NCBI RefSeq assembly: GCF_014643175.1
Contig: NZ_BMJH01000001.1
Span: forward strand, 1,712,403 to 1,776,402
From: Hoyosella rhizosphaerae
GTDB lineage: Bacteria > Actinomycetota > Actinomycetes > Mycobacteriales > Mycobacteriaceae
Direction of reading: 5' to 3'
DNA length: 64,000 nucleotides
In this document: positions 24,909-32,984 of the stretch, in pieces
How the letters are laid out: each line of letters starts with the position of its first letter
How positions within the stretch are numbered: position 1 is the first letter of the stretch
Notes under the pieces: model-generated
What the model was told of the DNA's origin: nothing
The model's database searches: none
What the model saw: only the letters and a program-made list of their open reading frames with translations
Position numbers and translations under genes: made by a program

Positions 24909-26087
24909 TCACCAGCCGTGTCGCATCAATTCCGAAGGGATTGGTTCTCCACGTGCGATCGCAGCCCAGAAACGTGGCGCCGCATTGGCATCCCAGTACA
25001 CTACATTTCCGCTACCTGGAACATCGCCGAAGCCCCCGACTGGAACAGTCGCAGTCGGCGTTTCTCCTCGCAATGCCCAGCCCAGGAGCGCTAGATTCCA
25101 CAAGTGGTCATCGCGGTCGACCGTGACGGTACGGCCAACCGCGCGGGCTAGTGGAATCGAACGGAGGGGGTTAAGAATTGTGCTGGGCCTGGTCGCCTTC
25201 TCGGCCAAAGCGGACATGAATTGTCGCTGATTATTCATTCGGTCCAAATCAGCGCGGGGAGTTGCCCGTGTGCGAACAAAGCCGAGCGCTTCACGCCCAG
25301 ATAATTTCTGACAACCCGATTCGAGTTCTATTCCCGCAAGAGGGTCAAAGATTGGTGCATCTAAACACATTTCTACACCACCAATTGCTTCAGTTATATC
25401 AGCAAAGCCGGTGAATCCAATTTCTACGTAACGGTCAATTCGGACGCCCGTAGCTTCCTCGATGGTTCGCACGAGGAGAGGTGCGCCGCCGATCGCGTAC
25501 GAAATGTTGACCTTGTCTTGCCCGTGCCCCGGAATAGGAATGTATGAGTCGCGGGGAATGCTGACGAGAACTGGATCGCCGCCGCTGGGAACATGCAGAA
25601 GCATGATGGTATCGGTGCGAATCGGACCGGTGTCACCACCAGTCGCCAACTCTTGCTGCTGTTCGGGCGTAAGACCTTCCCTGCTATCGGTTCCAACAAG
25701 CAAATAATTGGTTCCTGGTGTAGCCCCGATACGCCCGGCGTAGTCCTGCGTTGCGTCAATTCGAGTGATCATGCGATCGATGCCGAAGGCGGCGACGCCC
25801 ACAATCACGAGCAAGATGAGCAGGAGGAGGAACAGTTTCCGGAAGGGACGTCGACGCTTTCTCTGGCGCGGTGGGTGCCGCTGGGGAACTTGGCGCTGGG
25901 GAATTTGGCGCTGGGGAATTTGCCGCGCCTGTGGATCCCTAGCTTGGGCGCCCCAACTTGGATCGCCCCTGCGTTGTTCTGGCCTGCGTTGTTCTGGCCT
26001 GGGTTGCTCTGGCCTGTACTGCTCAGCCCTAGGGCCGTGGCGTCGATCGTCGCCGGTGGGGCCTTCCCCGTTGCGGTCACCCTGCAT
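24909..26087 (-). CDS. LytR-CpsA-Psr (LCP) family cell-wall ligase
   Basis: 392 residues from ATG 26087 (a TTG two codons earlier is possible; the site is weak for both). The first 75 residues are a disordered basic tail with two 5-residue repeat tracts, then a membrane helix (LFLLLLILLVIVGVAAFGID), then the LCP domain: NYLLVGTDSREGL, IRTDTIMLLHV, VLVSIPRDSYIPIPGHGQDKVN, FVRTRATPRADLDRMNNQRQFM. These contain the Asp and Arg residues that bind the pyrophosphate lipid. In this order LCP proteins attach arabinogalactan to peptidoglycan. There is no C-terminal LytR_C domain. Confidence 0.88.
   Translation of the reverse strand: MQGDRNGEGPTGDDRRHGPRAEQYRPEQPRPEQRRPEQRRGDPSWGAQARDPQARQIPQRQIPQRQVPQRHPPRQRKRRRPFRKLFLLLLILLVIVGVAAFGIDRMITRIDATQDYAGRIGATPGTNYLLVGTDSREGLTPEQQQELATGGDTGPIRTDTIMLLHVPSGGDPVLVSIPRDSYIPIPGHGQDKVNISYAIGGAPLLVRTIEEATGVRIDRYVEIGFTGFADITEAIGGVEMCLDAPIFDPLAGIELESGCQKLSGREALGFVRTRATPRADLDRMNNQRQFMSALAEKATRPSTILNPLRSIPLARAVGRTVTVDRDDHLWNLALLGWALRGETPTATVPVGGFGDVPGSGNVVYWDANAAPRFWAAIARGEPIPSELMRHGW
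25876..25920 (-). repeat. 15-bp tandem repeat, QIPQR-type, in the LCP gene
   Basis: Three units of 15 bp (25876, 25891, 25906), the second and third identical (TGGCGCTGGGGAATT). They encode QVPQR/QIPQR units in the cytoplasmic tail of the LCP protein. In-frame units of 15 bp can gain or lose copies without a frameshift. Confidence 0.8.
25968..26027 (-). repeat. 15-bp tandem repeat, RPEQ-type, in the LCP gene
   Basis: Four units of 15 bp starting at 25968, 25983, 25998 and 26013; the first two are identical (CCTGCGTTGTTCTGG) and the others diverge. They encode successive YRPEQ/PRPEQ/RRPEQ-like units near the N-terminus. Confidence 0.8.
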
Positions 26088-26126
26088 AGCCAAACTCTAC
26101 GCAATCCGGTCGCGCACCGAGGGCAG

Positions 26127-26864
26127 CTAGCGCCTAGGGCGTCGGTTTTTTGAAGAATTGTGGGCTCGGCGCAAATTTTGCCGTACCGGCTTCTTCTCCT
26201 TCTTCGGCGCGCTCACTTCTTTAGTCGCTGCGCTAGTTCCACGGCTCGATTGTGCTGTTCGACCACGAACGATGCCGACAATTGTGTCGAGCAAAGGGTC
26301 ATCGTTGGTGGAGCGCTCCGCCAACCATGCAATGCCAACGGGTGCCTCCGGGCCATCTTGCAGAGGACGGAAAGTGACGTCCTTTCGGTGATGCAGCCGA
26401 GCGAGTGAAAGAGGGAGTATCACCACCCCGGCGCCAGTGGCCACAATTTCTATCGCGTCACCAGCGCCCTGGGGTGGTGTGTATTCGGCATATGCGGGCG
26501 CAGTCCCGGGGCGGGTATCGTCTCGCCAGTGAAGCGGATCGTCAGCGCTTTGCCACAGGGGCTCGTCATGCAGATCGTCGCAGATGAGATCTTCTGCCGC
26601 GCTGAGGTAATGGTCAACGCTCATTGCGACGACGCTGGTTTCGCGATAGAGCGCGATCATGCTGAACATCTCCCATTCATCATGTGGTGTTGCTGGGAGC
26701 CGGACAAGGGCTGCGTCGACCTCCTTGTCGAGAAGTGCCTCACGCTGGCGTGCAAGCGGGAGTTGTACCAGTTCGAGTGGCGTGCGAGTTTCTCGCTCAG
26801 CCCATCTGCTCGCCCATTTAGCAGGCATGACGCCAGGTACGTAGCCAAGCCGAAATGCATTCAC
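26127..26864 (-). CDS. Free-standing LysR-type substrate-binding domain protein (no HTH)
   Basis: 245 residues from GTG 26864. From residue 4 (FRLGYVPGVMPAKWASRWAERE) it is the periplasmic-binding-protein-like effector domain of LysR regulators, with the hallmark VATGAGVVILPLSLARLH near residues 145-160. The normal N-terminal winged HTH of about 60 residues is missing, and the GTG overlaps the stop of the upstream gene, so no room exists for it. The last 45 residues are Lys/Arg-rich (PKKEKKPVRQNLRRAHNSSKNRRPRR), which could contact nucleic acid. Function unknown. Its GTGA overlap with the Rdx gene shows the two are translated together. Confidence 0.8.
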   Translation of the reverse strand: MNAFRLGYVPGVMPAKWASRWAERETRTPLELVQLPLARQREALLDKEVDAALVRLPATPHDEWEMFSMIALYRETSVVAMSVDHYLSAAEDLICDDLHDEPLWQSADDPLHWRDDTRPGTAPAYAEYTPPQGAGDAIEIVATGAGVVILPLSLARLHHRKDVTFRPLQDGPEAPVGIAWLAERSTNDDPLLDTIVGIVRGRTAQSSRGTSAATKEVSAPKKEKKPVRQNLRRAHNSSKNRRPRR

Positions 26865-27148
26865 TGGATTTTCCGATCTACGTGGCCAAGGCTGCGGTCT
26901 GGGGAAACTATGTCTCGAACCCGCTGCTTGAGGGTGCTGATATCAGGGAATCCTTGGTCGGTTTCACGGTCCCACACAATGGTTTCGTCGACATCGATTC
27001 TGAACTGGCCGCTCTTGCCTGGGCGAAGCGCAACCTCGCTGATGTCGGCACTAAATGTTGTGAGGAGTTCTTGGGCCATCCATGAGGATCGCAGGAGCCA
27101 TCCGCAGCGAACGCAGAACGTGATGGTGATGCGCGGCGAGGAACTCAT
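26861..27148 (-). CDS. SelT/SelW/SelH (Rdx) family protein, Cys form
   Basis: 95 residues from ATG 27148. The thioredoxin-like Rdx motif is CVRCGWLLRSSWMAQELLTTF, a Cys-Val-Arg-Cys version of the CxxU site of selenoproteins W and T, followed by EVALRPGKSGQFRIDVDE. Such proteins are thought to be thiol oxidoreductases. The gene's stop overlaps the start of the LysR-domain gene by 4 bases, so a shared role in redox sensing is possible. The ribosome-binding site is not obvious. Confidence 0.87.
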   Translation of the reverse strand: MSSSPRITITFCVRCGWLLRSSWMAQELLTTFSADISEVALRPGKSGQFRIDVDETIVWDRETDQGFPDISTLKQRVRDIVSPDRSLGHVDRKIQ

Positions 27149-27202
27149 GGATTTAGTATCGCCCGTGAGCCGTTAGGTTCCGAAATGACTTGTTCCGAAT
27201 TG

Positions 27203-28033
27203 TCATTGTAGAAGGACTGTGTACCCGACGAAGGCGACGACATCAATGACGGCGTGAGCGATGATTAGGGGCCACATGCGGCCGGTGCATTGAAAGTAGC
27301 GCGCGAAAATCAAACCCATAATGATGTTGCCGCCGAATGCGCCGACACCTTGGTAGAGGTGGTAGGTGCCGCGGAGAACGGCTGAGACGAGCATTGCGGT
27401 TTGTGCCCCGACCCCAATCTGTTGAAGCCGTATGAGCAGGTACGCGACGACGATGATTTCTTCAGCTGCTGAGTTTGCGATGGCTGAAACGACGAGGGCT
27501 GGGATCTGCCACCAATGATCGTCTAGGGCGGCGGGAACGATCTCGATAGTGATCCCGAGCGTCCGGCCGAGGTGGTAAAGGCCGAGCCCAGGTAGCCCGA
27601 TAAGTGCCGCTAGGGCTATGCCGTGGAGGAAATCTCGACCGCTCAGTGCCAATTTTGATCGAAGCCACGCTGTTATTCCGCTACGCCACAGCAAGTACGT
27701 TGCTAGCGCGGCCCAGGCGAATAGTCTCAGCGCGCCGAGGAGTTGCCGTGTGAGGTCAATGTATTCGGATCGTGACCGACTGACGTTGAGTGCTACGGAC
27801 TGCTCGGACAGAGGGGTGGGTGCGAGTAGCAACTCGGCAAAGCTTGTAAGGCTGTAGAGCCCTTGTAAACCGAGGGTGACGAGCAGGACAATGGCGACCT
27901 CTACCACCAAGAGGCGTCGCTCGCGAGGGTTCTTAACTGGTGGCGGAAAGCCGCGCAGTTTAGGAGAGCGCCATGAAGGACTGGTCACGGAGCCTGAAGG
28001 TATCAGGTGCGCGTCCCATTGAAATGGGGACAC
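27203..28033 (-). CDS. CPBP family intramembrane glutamic endopeptidase
   Basis: 276 residues from GTG 28033, overlapping the DUF2470 gene by 31 bases; GTG 27985 would avoid the overlap and is possible. About seven helices. The catalytic motifs of the Abi/CAAX type are present: AAEEIIVVAYLLIR (Glu-Glu with an Arg following at distance), RGTYHLYQG (His), and WPLIIAHAVID (His). Family members cleave prenylated or membrane proteins and sometimes give bacteriocin immunity. The role here is not inferable. It is probably cotranscribed with the iron-regulated DUF2470 gene. Confidence 0.83.
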   Translation of the reverse strand: MSPFQWDAHLIPSGSVTSPSWRSPKLRGFPPPVKNPRERRLLVVEVAIVLLVTLGLQGLYSLTSFAELLLAPTPLSEQSVALNVSRSRSEYIDLTRQLLGALRLFAWAALATYLLWRSGITAWLRSKLALSGRDFLHGIALAALIGLPGLGLYHLGRTLGITIEIVPAALDDHWWQIPALVVSAIANSAAEEIIVVAYLLIRLQQIGVGAQTAMLVSAVLRGTYHLYQGVGAFGGNIIMGLIFARYFQCTGRMWPLIIAHAVIDVVAFVGYTVLLQ

Positions 28034-28767
28034 CCCACCAGAATGCGCATGGCGGCATTGAGTTCATCTGGTGTGTTCACAGGTTGGGGAAACGCGATGC
28101 GGATGTCTTTGTCGTGGTCCTCGCGTTCGATTCTCAAACGGAGGCCGTAGCGGTCCAAACCAAGAAGACGGAGTCGGCCTTCGCGGACGGACGGTGGGAG
28201 TTTACTGATGATGCTGTCGAGGAGGTCCGCGTGCTCGCTTTCAAGGTGGCGTAACCAGCGAGTTTCCATTCTGCAGAACGGATCAGGGTGGGCACCAATA
28301 AGGGTGTGTAGGGGGACGATTTCTGCGCCTGAGGCGTCTGCGACGACTACGGATGCTGGGTCGAGGTGGAGGAGGCTCGTTGTGTGGCCGAGGTCTAGCA
28401 GGGCTTCGTTGGGGTTGGTTGCGGCGATTTCGATCGCCGTGTCGGCGACATCGTCGGTGTCAATGGGGGTGAGTTGGCCACGAACCCAGATCAGTGAGCG
28501 GATTGGCTCTCGGAGATCGAGGGGTGCTGCGTCGGTCAGTTCGAGAACAACCGGGAGACCGACTGGTCCGGCTTGCCATGCGAGGGCCGCCGCTGCGCAG
28601 TCTTCGGGAACCCCGATGAGGATTCCTCCGAAGCAATCGAAGTGGTGGAGTGTCGTGGCAATGGGGTTGGTGCCGTCGATGGCGAGCATGGAGCAGTCGG
28701 CGCGCATGAAAGCTGATCGCACGCGTTCAGCGATTGTCGGCAGGGTATAGGTACTTTGGGTCGTCAT
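28003..28767 (-). CDS. DUF2470 domain protein, iron-regulated (Rv3839-like)
   Basis: 254 residues from ATG 28767, which has GGAAGG 10 bases upstream; a GTG three codons earlier is too close to it. The C-terminal part (MRTRWLRHLESEHADLLDS-like text here METRWLRHLESEHADLLDS, then GLRLRIEREDHDKDIRIAFPQPVNTPDELNAAMR) is the DUF2470 domain found in HugZ-type haem-utilisation proteins. The N-terminal half is a degenerate flavin-reductase-like barrel. M. tuberculosis Rv3839 holds the same place and is, as I recall, repressed by IdeR and iron. The box at 28793-28811 sits right at this promoter. A haem or siderophore-linked role is an inference. Confidence 0.8.
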   Translation of the reverse strand: MTTQSTYTLPTIAERVRSAFMRADCSMLAIDGTNPIATTLHHFDCFGGILIGVPEDCAAAALAWQAGPVGLPVVLELTDAAPLDLREPIRSLIWVRGQLTPIDTDDVADTAIEIAATNPNEALLDLGHTTSLLHLDPASVVVADASGAEIVPLHTLIGAHPDPFCRMETRWLRHLESEHADLLDSIISKLPPSVREGRLRLLGLDRYGLRLRIEREDHDKDIRIAFPQPVNTPDELNAAMRILVGCPHFNGTRT

Positions 28768-28792
28768 TGGCTTCACACCTTCCAGTAATAAT

Positions 28793-28811
28793 TAAGGTAA
28801 GGCTAACCAAT
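28793..28811. promoter_or_regulatory. DtxR/IdeR iron box at the DUF2470 promoter
   Basis: TAAGGTAAGGCTAACCAAT matches 15 of 19 positions of the consensus, with a perfect core AGGCTAACC. It lies 26-44 bases before the DUF2470 start, where bound repressor would block RNA polymerase. Thus iron should repress this gene. It is also in front of divergent pheA but about 80 bases from it. Confidence 0.8.
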
Positions 28812-28887
28812 CGAAATCCATTGGGGAAGGGCCAACTTACGAAAGTTCTTCTCTCGGCGAGTCCTCACTCCTACGCGACGCAGACCA

Positions 28888-29826
28888 ATGCAACGTAGTC
28901 TCATACCTGTGCTGCGCATCGCCTACTTCGGTCCCGCCGGAACTTTTACCGAAGCCGCGCTCGAAAGTATGGAGCGCAACGGGACCATCAACGAACCCGT
29001 CACACGTATCTCTGCGCCCAGCCCGCCAGCTGCGCTCGACATGGTGCGCAACGGCGTGGCGGATCAAGCGTGCGTACCCATCGAAAGCTCAGTTGAAGGC
29101 CCTGTAATCCCGACCCTCGATTCGCTCGCCACACACCAGCGTCTGCAGATAGTCGCTGAGATCGAACTACCCATCACCTTCACCATCGCGGTGCGCCCAG
29201 GAACTCCAGTCGAAGCCATCAAGACGGTGGCCGCATACCCCGTAGCCGCGGCTCAAGTAGCGCAATGGATAGCCAAAAACCTCCCCGAAGCCCACATAGT
29301 TGCAGCCACATCCAACGCGGCAGCAGCAGACGATGTCTGCGAGAATGAGGCAGATGCTGCCGTCACCACCGCAATTGCAGCCGACCAACGAGGCCTGCAG
29401 AGGTTCGCCGATAAGGTAGCTGACGTCGAGGGCGCATCAACAAGCTTTGTGCTCGTCCAAGCCCCTACAGCGCCACCCGCCCGAACGGGCAGCGACCGCA
29501 CCTCAATAGTTCTTGGCCTCCCCAATAAGCCAGGCTCACTCGCTGCGGCCATGAATGAGTTCGCGTTACGCGGCATTGACCTCACCCGTATCCAATCCCG
29601 GCCGACACGAACTGGGATGGGCACGTACCGGTTTTACATCGATTGCCGCGGGCACATCGACGACACCGCTGTCGGAGAAGCCCTCAAAGCGCTGCACCGC
29701 AACGGTGCAGACGTGCGATACCTTGGTTCCTGGCCGACCACCGTAACCGACGCGTCATCACCACCCGATGACAGCGCCGAGACCGCATGGCTAGCTGCGC
29801 TTCGTCAGGGGGAAGATCACACATGA
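28888..29826 (+). CDS. pheA: Prephenate dehydratase
   Basis: 312 residues from ATG 28888 (GTG 28909 before LRIAYFGPAGTFTE is an alternative). The monofunctional actinobacterial PheA layout: a PDT domain to about residue 190, then an ACT domain (LGLPNKPGSLAAAMNEFALRGIDLTRIQSRPTR) that binds phenylalanine. CVPIESSVEGPV is the usual PIENS/VEG region. The conserved Thr-Arg-Phe motif reads STSF here (GASTSFVLVQ), so the Arg position is Ser. It turns prephenate into phenylpyruvate. The stop overlaps the next gene by 4 bases (ATGA), as in M. tuberculosis where the phosphoglycerate mutase gene follows pheA. Confidence 0.92.
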   Translation: MQRSLIPVLRIAYFGPAGTFTEAALESMERNGTINEPVTRISAPSPPAALDMVRNGVADQACVPIESSVEGPVIPTLDSLATHQRLQIVAEIELPITFTIAVRPGTPVEAIKTVAAYPVAAAQVAQWIAKNLPEAHIVAATSNAAAADDVCENEADAAVTTAIAADQRGLQRFADKVADVEGASTSFVLVQAPTAPPARTGSDRTSIVLGLPNKPGSLAAAMNEFALRGIDLTRIQSRPTRTGMGTYRFYIDCRGHIDDTAVGEALKALHRNGADVRYLGSWPTTVTDASSPPDDSAETAWLAALRQGEDHT

Positions 29827-30482
29827 CCGCCCGCTTACTCCTGGTGCGACATGCCGAATCCGAATCGAACATTCTCCGCAAACTCGATACCAAACCGCCA
29901 GGCGCTGCCCTCACCAAAACTGGTCACAAACAGGCGCGCAAACTCGCTGAGCTACTTGCGCTCACCGACGACGACATCCTGGTCTCGTCCATTGCTGTGC
30001 GCGCCCAACAAACCGCCATGCCAATTGCAGAATCACTCGGCCGCAGCGTCACCACCGTTGAAGGCATCCACGAAATTCAAGCAGGCGATCTCGAACTCCG
30101 GTCCGATCATGAAGCACATCGGATCTACGTCGCTACGTACACGGAGTGGCTGCATGGCAACGACTCCGCCCGCATACCCGGCGGCGAAAGCGGTCACGAC
30201 CTTATGGACCGGTATCTACCGGTGATATCAACCTTGCGAACCGACTACCTCAAGCACACCTCAGGTCGGATCGTTGTCGTCAGTCACGGCGCTGCTATCC
30301 GCGCAATCGCTGCGAAACTAACTGGCATCGACCCGGGATTTGCGCTGCGCCACCGTCTGGAAAACACGGGTGGAGTAGAGCTTGCCCCGACTGCAGCCGG
30401 GGGCTGGGATCTCGTTCGGTGGGGTCACGTCGTTTCGCATTCACCGGGAGAGGCTCACATTGCTCGCGATGTGATGGGATAA
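29823..30482 (+). CDS. Histidine phosphatase family protein (phosphoglycerate-mutase-like)
   Basis: 219 residues from ATG 29823, 4 bases inside the pheA stop. LLLVRHAESESN carries the phospho-accepting His, and VVSHGAAIRAIAAKLTG has the second His. LSSIAVRAQQTAMPIA gives the Arg pocket (here SSIAVRAQQTA). The family includes cofactor-dependent phosphoglycerate mutases and many small-molecule phosphatases, and sequence alone does not decide. Cotranscribed with pheA; its last 42 bases overlap tail-to-tail with the EspG gene. Confidence 0.85.
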   Translation: MTARLLLVRHAESESNILRKLDTKPPGAALTKTGHKQARKLAELLALTDDDILVSSIAVRAQQTAMPIAESLGRSVTTVEGIHEIQAGDLELRSDHEAHRIYVATYTEWLHGNDSARIPGGESGHDLMDRYLPVISTLRTDYLKHTSGRIVVVSHGAAIRAIAAKLTGIDPGFALRHRLENTGGVELAPTAAGGWDLVRWGHVVSHSPGEAHIARDVMG

Positions 30483-31232
30483 GCCCGCCGACGGCGGAGC
30501 CCACAGCGAAGCCAAGGCACGTTCAAGTCGAGGTGGGACTCCAGCACACACAGTCAACCAGGGATTGTCTTGGTCGGTGGCAGTTGAATTATCAGGGATC
30601 GTAATGAACCGTCCCGCGTCCGTATCGAACACGGCGACTGCGTTCGCGCCACTGGCTGTCACCTCGGCTATACGACTAATCGACGTGAATGCTGTTCCGT
30701 ACGTGGCGGCAACGCGCGCAGGAACACCGTGCTGGCGCAACGCCAACACCGCTGCATTGACATCATGATCATTTCCGAGCGCTTCAACGAGGGTTGAGCG
30801 TCGAATCCGCATCTCGGGTGCTTCAGGATTCGCCGGATTTGCGTGGCTGAGAACGTGCGCGAGGAACCCGGCGTGCCCGTTCTCAACAACCCCCACTCGG
30901 ACAATGTCACCTCTGCGCATTGCTCCAATAGATGCGGGGTGGTGCCCACCTCGCGCCAGAACAGTTCGCTCAGTGGGCAGGGATTCATCGCACGCCGGGC
31001 CTGGCACAATCCTCACACTCACAAGGTGGGCAGGGTCTGCAAGGGTGCACAGCATGCTCCGCACCACTGGGCTGACCTGGCCATCGACAAGAAATCCTCG
31101 TGCGCTCAGCGCCTCTCTCGAATGAAAATCGCCTGCCGCAAGTGGGATCTGCAATGCGACGGGAAGCTCGTCGAGCCCACAACGCTCCTGCAGATATGCA
31201 AGCTCCGAAACCGAGACCGAAAAACTCTTCAC
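30441..31232 (-). CDS. EspG-family type VII secretion chaperone
   Basis: 263 residues from GTG 31232, which overlaps the PPE stop codon (GTGA); a longer ATG at 31263 would overlap more. The pattern of an N-terminal hydrophobic beta region (FSVSVSELAYLQERCGLDELPVALQIPL), REALSARGFLVDGQVSPVVRSMLCTLADP, then SVRIVPG and GDIVRVGVVENGHAGFLAHV is that of EspG proteins. EspG binds the tip of the PPE partner of a PE-PPE pair and keeps it soluble until export. Its place directly after a PE and a PPE gene is the classical order. No ESX core genes are in the window. Confidence 0.78.
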   Translation of the reverse strand: MKSFSVSVSELAYLQERCGLDELPVALQIPLAAGDFHSREALSARGFLVDGQVSPVVRSMLCTLADPAHLVSVRIVPGPACDESLPTERTVLARGGHHPASIGAMRRGDIVRVGVVENGHAGFLAHVLSHANPANPEAPEMRIRRSTLVEALGNDHDVNAAVLALRQHGVPARVAATYGTAFTSISRIAEVTASGANAVAVFDTDAGRFITIPDNSTATDQDNPWLTVCAGVPPRLERALASLWAPPSAGLSHHIASNVSLSR

Positions 31233-32497
31233 CTGGTCGAGGCCCCGATTATTGGAGGGCATACGAGCTGGCCAGCCGGGCCGGTATCGAACTGCTTTTG
31301 CGGCTGATCTTGTCGCTTCTTTGAACCGGCGCTTTGCTCATCGTCATCGCCGGGGCGATTACCTAGCATTGGCGCACCCATCGGGCCCATCGAAGTTCGT
31401 GCCTCCGACATCGAGGCCATTCTTTCGCCACCTGACAGTTGCCGTGCGCCCGATCGGGAGTTGTCGCTAGCAATTGGCGACATCTGCGACCCCGCTACCC
31501 CGCGATCACCAACTGCGGACGGTCCTCCCGCTAGACCACTTGCAGGACCCAACAACGCCGGAGCAGTCAGTGGACCTCTATTCGTGGGGAGTGAAGTCGA
31601 CCCAGCGCGTGCGTGGGACCCACCGCTCGGTGCGCTCGATGATCCTGCACTGTGGCCGGGAAGGCTACCCATAAGTGACCGCGCTGCATCAGCGCCCATT
31701 GTTGCTATCCGACCAACTGCGGTGGACACGATAGGCGCAACTGCACCGGCACCGGACAGACCCACCGGCGATACACCCGGAGCGCCAGCAGTACCTGCGA
31801 ATGCCGGTGTCGACGGTATCGACGCGGGAGTGGTCACACCAGCGGCCGTCACTTGTGGCGAACTCCCGCTGGTTGGTGACATGGTCGTTGAGCCACCGGT
31901 GAACGTAGCTTCGCGTGCCGACGACAAGGTCGTTTGAGCAGACTGGTCGTCGGACTGATGAGCCTCACCGTGCGTCGTCATCGACCGAGGTGGCTGGATT
32001 TCTGTCGGCACCGCACATCCGCTGCAGGCTTGCTCGTAGGTCGTCATGGTCGAAACCGCGCGAAGGTCAAGCATCCGCTCCGCCGCCTCTGCCGCAGCAA
32101 TACCTCCAGTAGCAGCTGACGCGGCGCCCGCGACCTTCATAGCCTGGACGGCAGCGATCTCGATAGGTGTCGGCATCGTCAGCCGCGCTACCGAATACGC
32201 CGTAGCCGCGATACTTGCAACGGCCGAAACGTGGGCCGCCTTGGGTGCTGTGGCGGTCAACCACTGTGCCGCTGATGTGAGCGAAGCGCGAGATTTGTCG
32301 CTAGCGCTACCTCTCCAGCCGGCTTCGAGCTGACCAACCGCATTGGTGATGTGAGCCGCAGCGTCCCCAAGTGCCATGCCCAACTCGCCCCACCGTTGCG
32401 CCGCCAGCGCCACCGATTCTGGGCCGAGGCCAGTGTGAATCGGTGGGCTCAACTGCACGGCCTTGCGAAGTCCCCACACGACATACGTAAATCCCAT
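31229..32497 (-). CDS. PPE-family type VII secreted protein
   Basis: 422 residues from ATG 32497. The PPE domain spans about residues 17-165: SPPIHTGLGPESVALAAQRWGEL (with Pro-Pro and a WGEL where W-G/E is usual), GWRGSASDKSRASLTSAAQWL (WxG turn) and PTPIEIAAVQAMK. The C-terminal 230 residues are Ser/Gly/Thr/Ala-rich and low in complexity, ending in a charged tail (DDDEQSAGSKKRQDQPQKQ). The charge and composition suggest a surface or cell-wall location. Paired with the PE gene 28 bp upstream and the EspG gene downstream. Confidence 0.85.
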   Translation of the reverse strand: MGFTYVVWGLRKAVQLSPPIHTGLGPESVALAAQRWGELGMALGDAAAHITNAVGQLEAGWRGSASDKSRASLTSAAQWLTATAPKAAHVSAVASIAATAYSVARLTMPTPIEIAAVQAMKVAGAASAATGGIAAAEAAERMLDLRAVSTMTTYEQACSGCAVPTEIQPPRSMTTHGEAHQSDDQSAQTTLSSAREATFTGGSTTMSPTSGSSPQVTAAGVTTPASIPSTPAFAGTAGAPGVSPVGLSGAGAVAPIVSTAVGRIATMGADAARSLMGSLPGHSAGSSSAPSGGSHARAGSTSLPTNRGPLTAPALLGPASGLAGGPSAVGDRGVAGSQMSPIASDNSRSGARQLSGGERMASMSEARTSMGPMGAPMLGNRPGDDDEQSAGSKKRQDQPQKQFDTGPAGQLVCPPIIGASTR

Positions 32498-32525
32498 AAT
32501 CTCCCCCAGAATGACTGATGAACGT

Positions 32526-32834
32526 CTAACCGTGTTGACTTAGTGCACCGCTGAGTGCGGCATCTTGGCTCTGGTAGACGTCGGCCTGGCGCCGTAGTGC
32601 AGCTGCTGCCCCGTGAAGCTCCTGCACAGCGGTTGCGAGATGGGGTGCACAGTGATGGAACGAATTAGCTAGCCACCGGACAACGCCAACCGAGACCTCA
32701 TCATGTCCAGCAGGCCGCGGCGCAACTATGCCGCGAATGGCCGCTAGGCCCCGGTTTACTGCTTGTGCTGCGTCGTCCAACGATTTCGCTGCTCCTCGCA
32801 GCGCGTCAGGATCAACGATGAGTTGCTGTCCCAC
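32526..32834 (-). CDS. PE-family type VII secreted protein
   Basis: 102 residues from GTG 32834, chosen because AGGGGG lies 7 bases upstream; the frame opens further to 32951 without a site. The whole chain is PE-like: LIVDPDALRGAAKSLDDAAQAVNRGLAAIRG, PAGHDEVSVGVVRWLANSFHH, and a helix ending YQSQDAALSGALSQHG. The GxDEVS turn is the family hallmark, although no Pro-Glu pair occurs. The second helix has the Y-x3-D/E-type secretion signal (YQSQD). First gene of the PE-PPE-EspG unit. Confidence 0.8.
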   Translation of the reverse strand: MGQQLIVDPDALRGAAKSLDDAAQAVNRGLAAIRGIVAPRPAGHDEVSVGVVRWLANSFHHCAPHLATAVQELHGAAAALRRQADVYQSQDAALSGALSQHG

Positions 32835-32984
32835 GAGAATGCCCCCTCTGCCAGCGTGGGCGTAAGTTACCCACACGAACAGGTACGACGCACCTCGTGA
32901 TTGTTTGGTTCCGCCCGCAGAAAAAATTTTATAAATTTTCCGCACGCACACTGCTGGCAGTGAAGTATTGCCTGCTAGTGGCTA

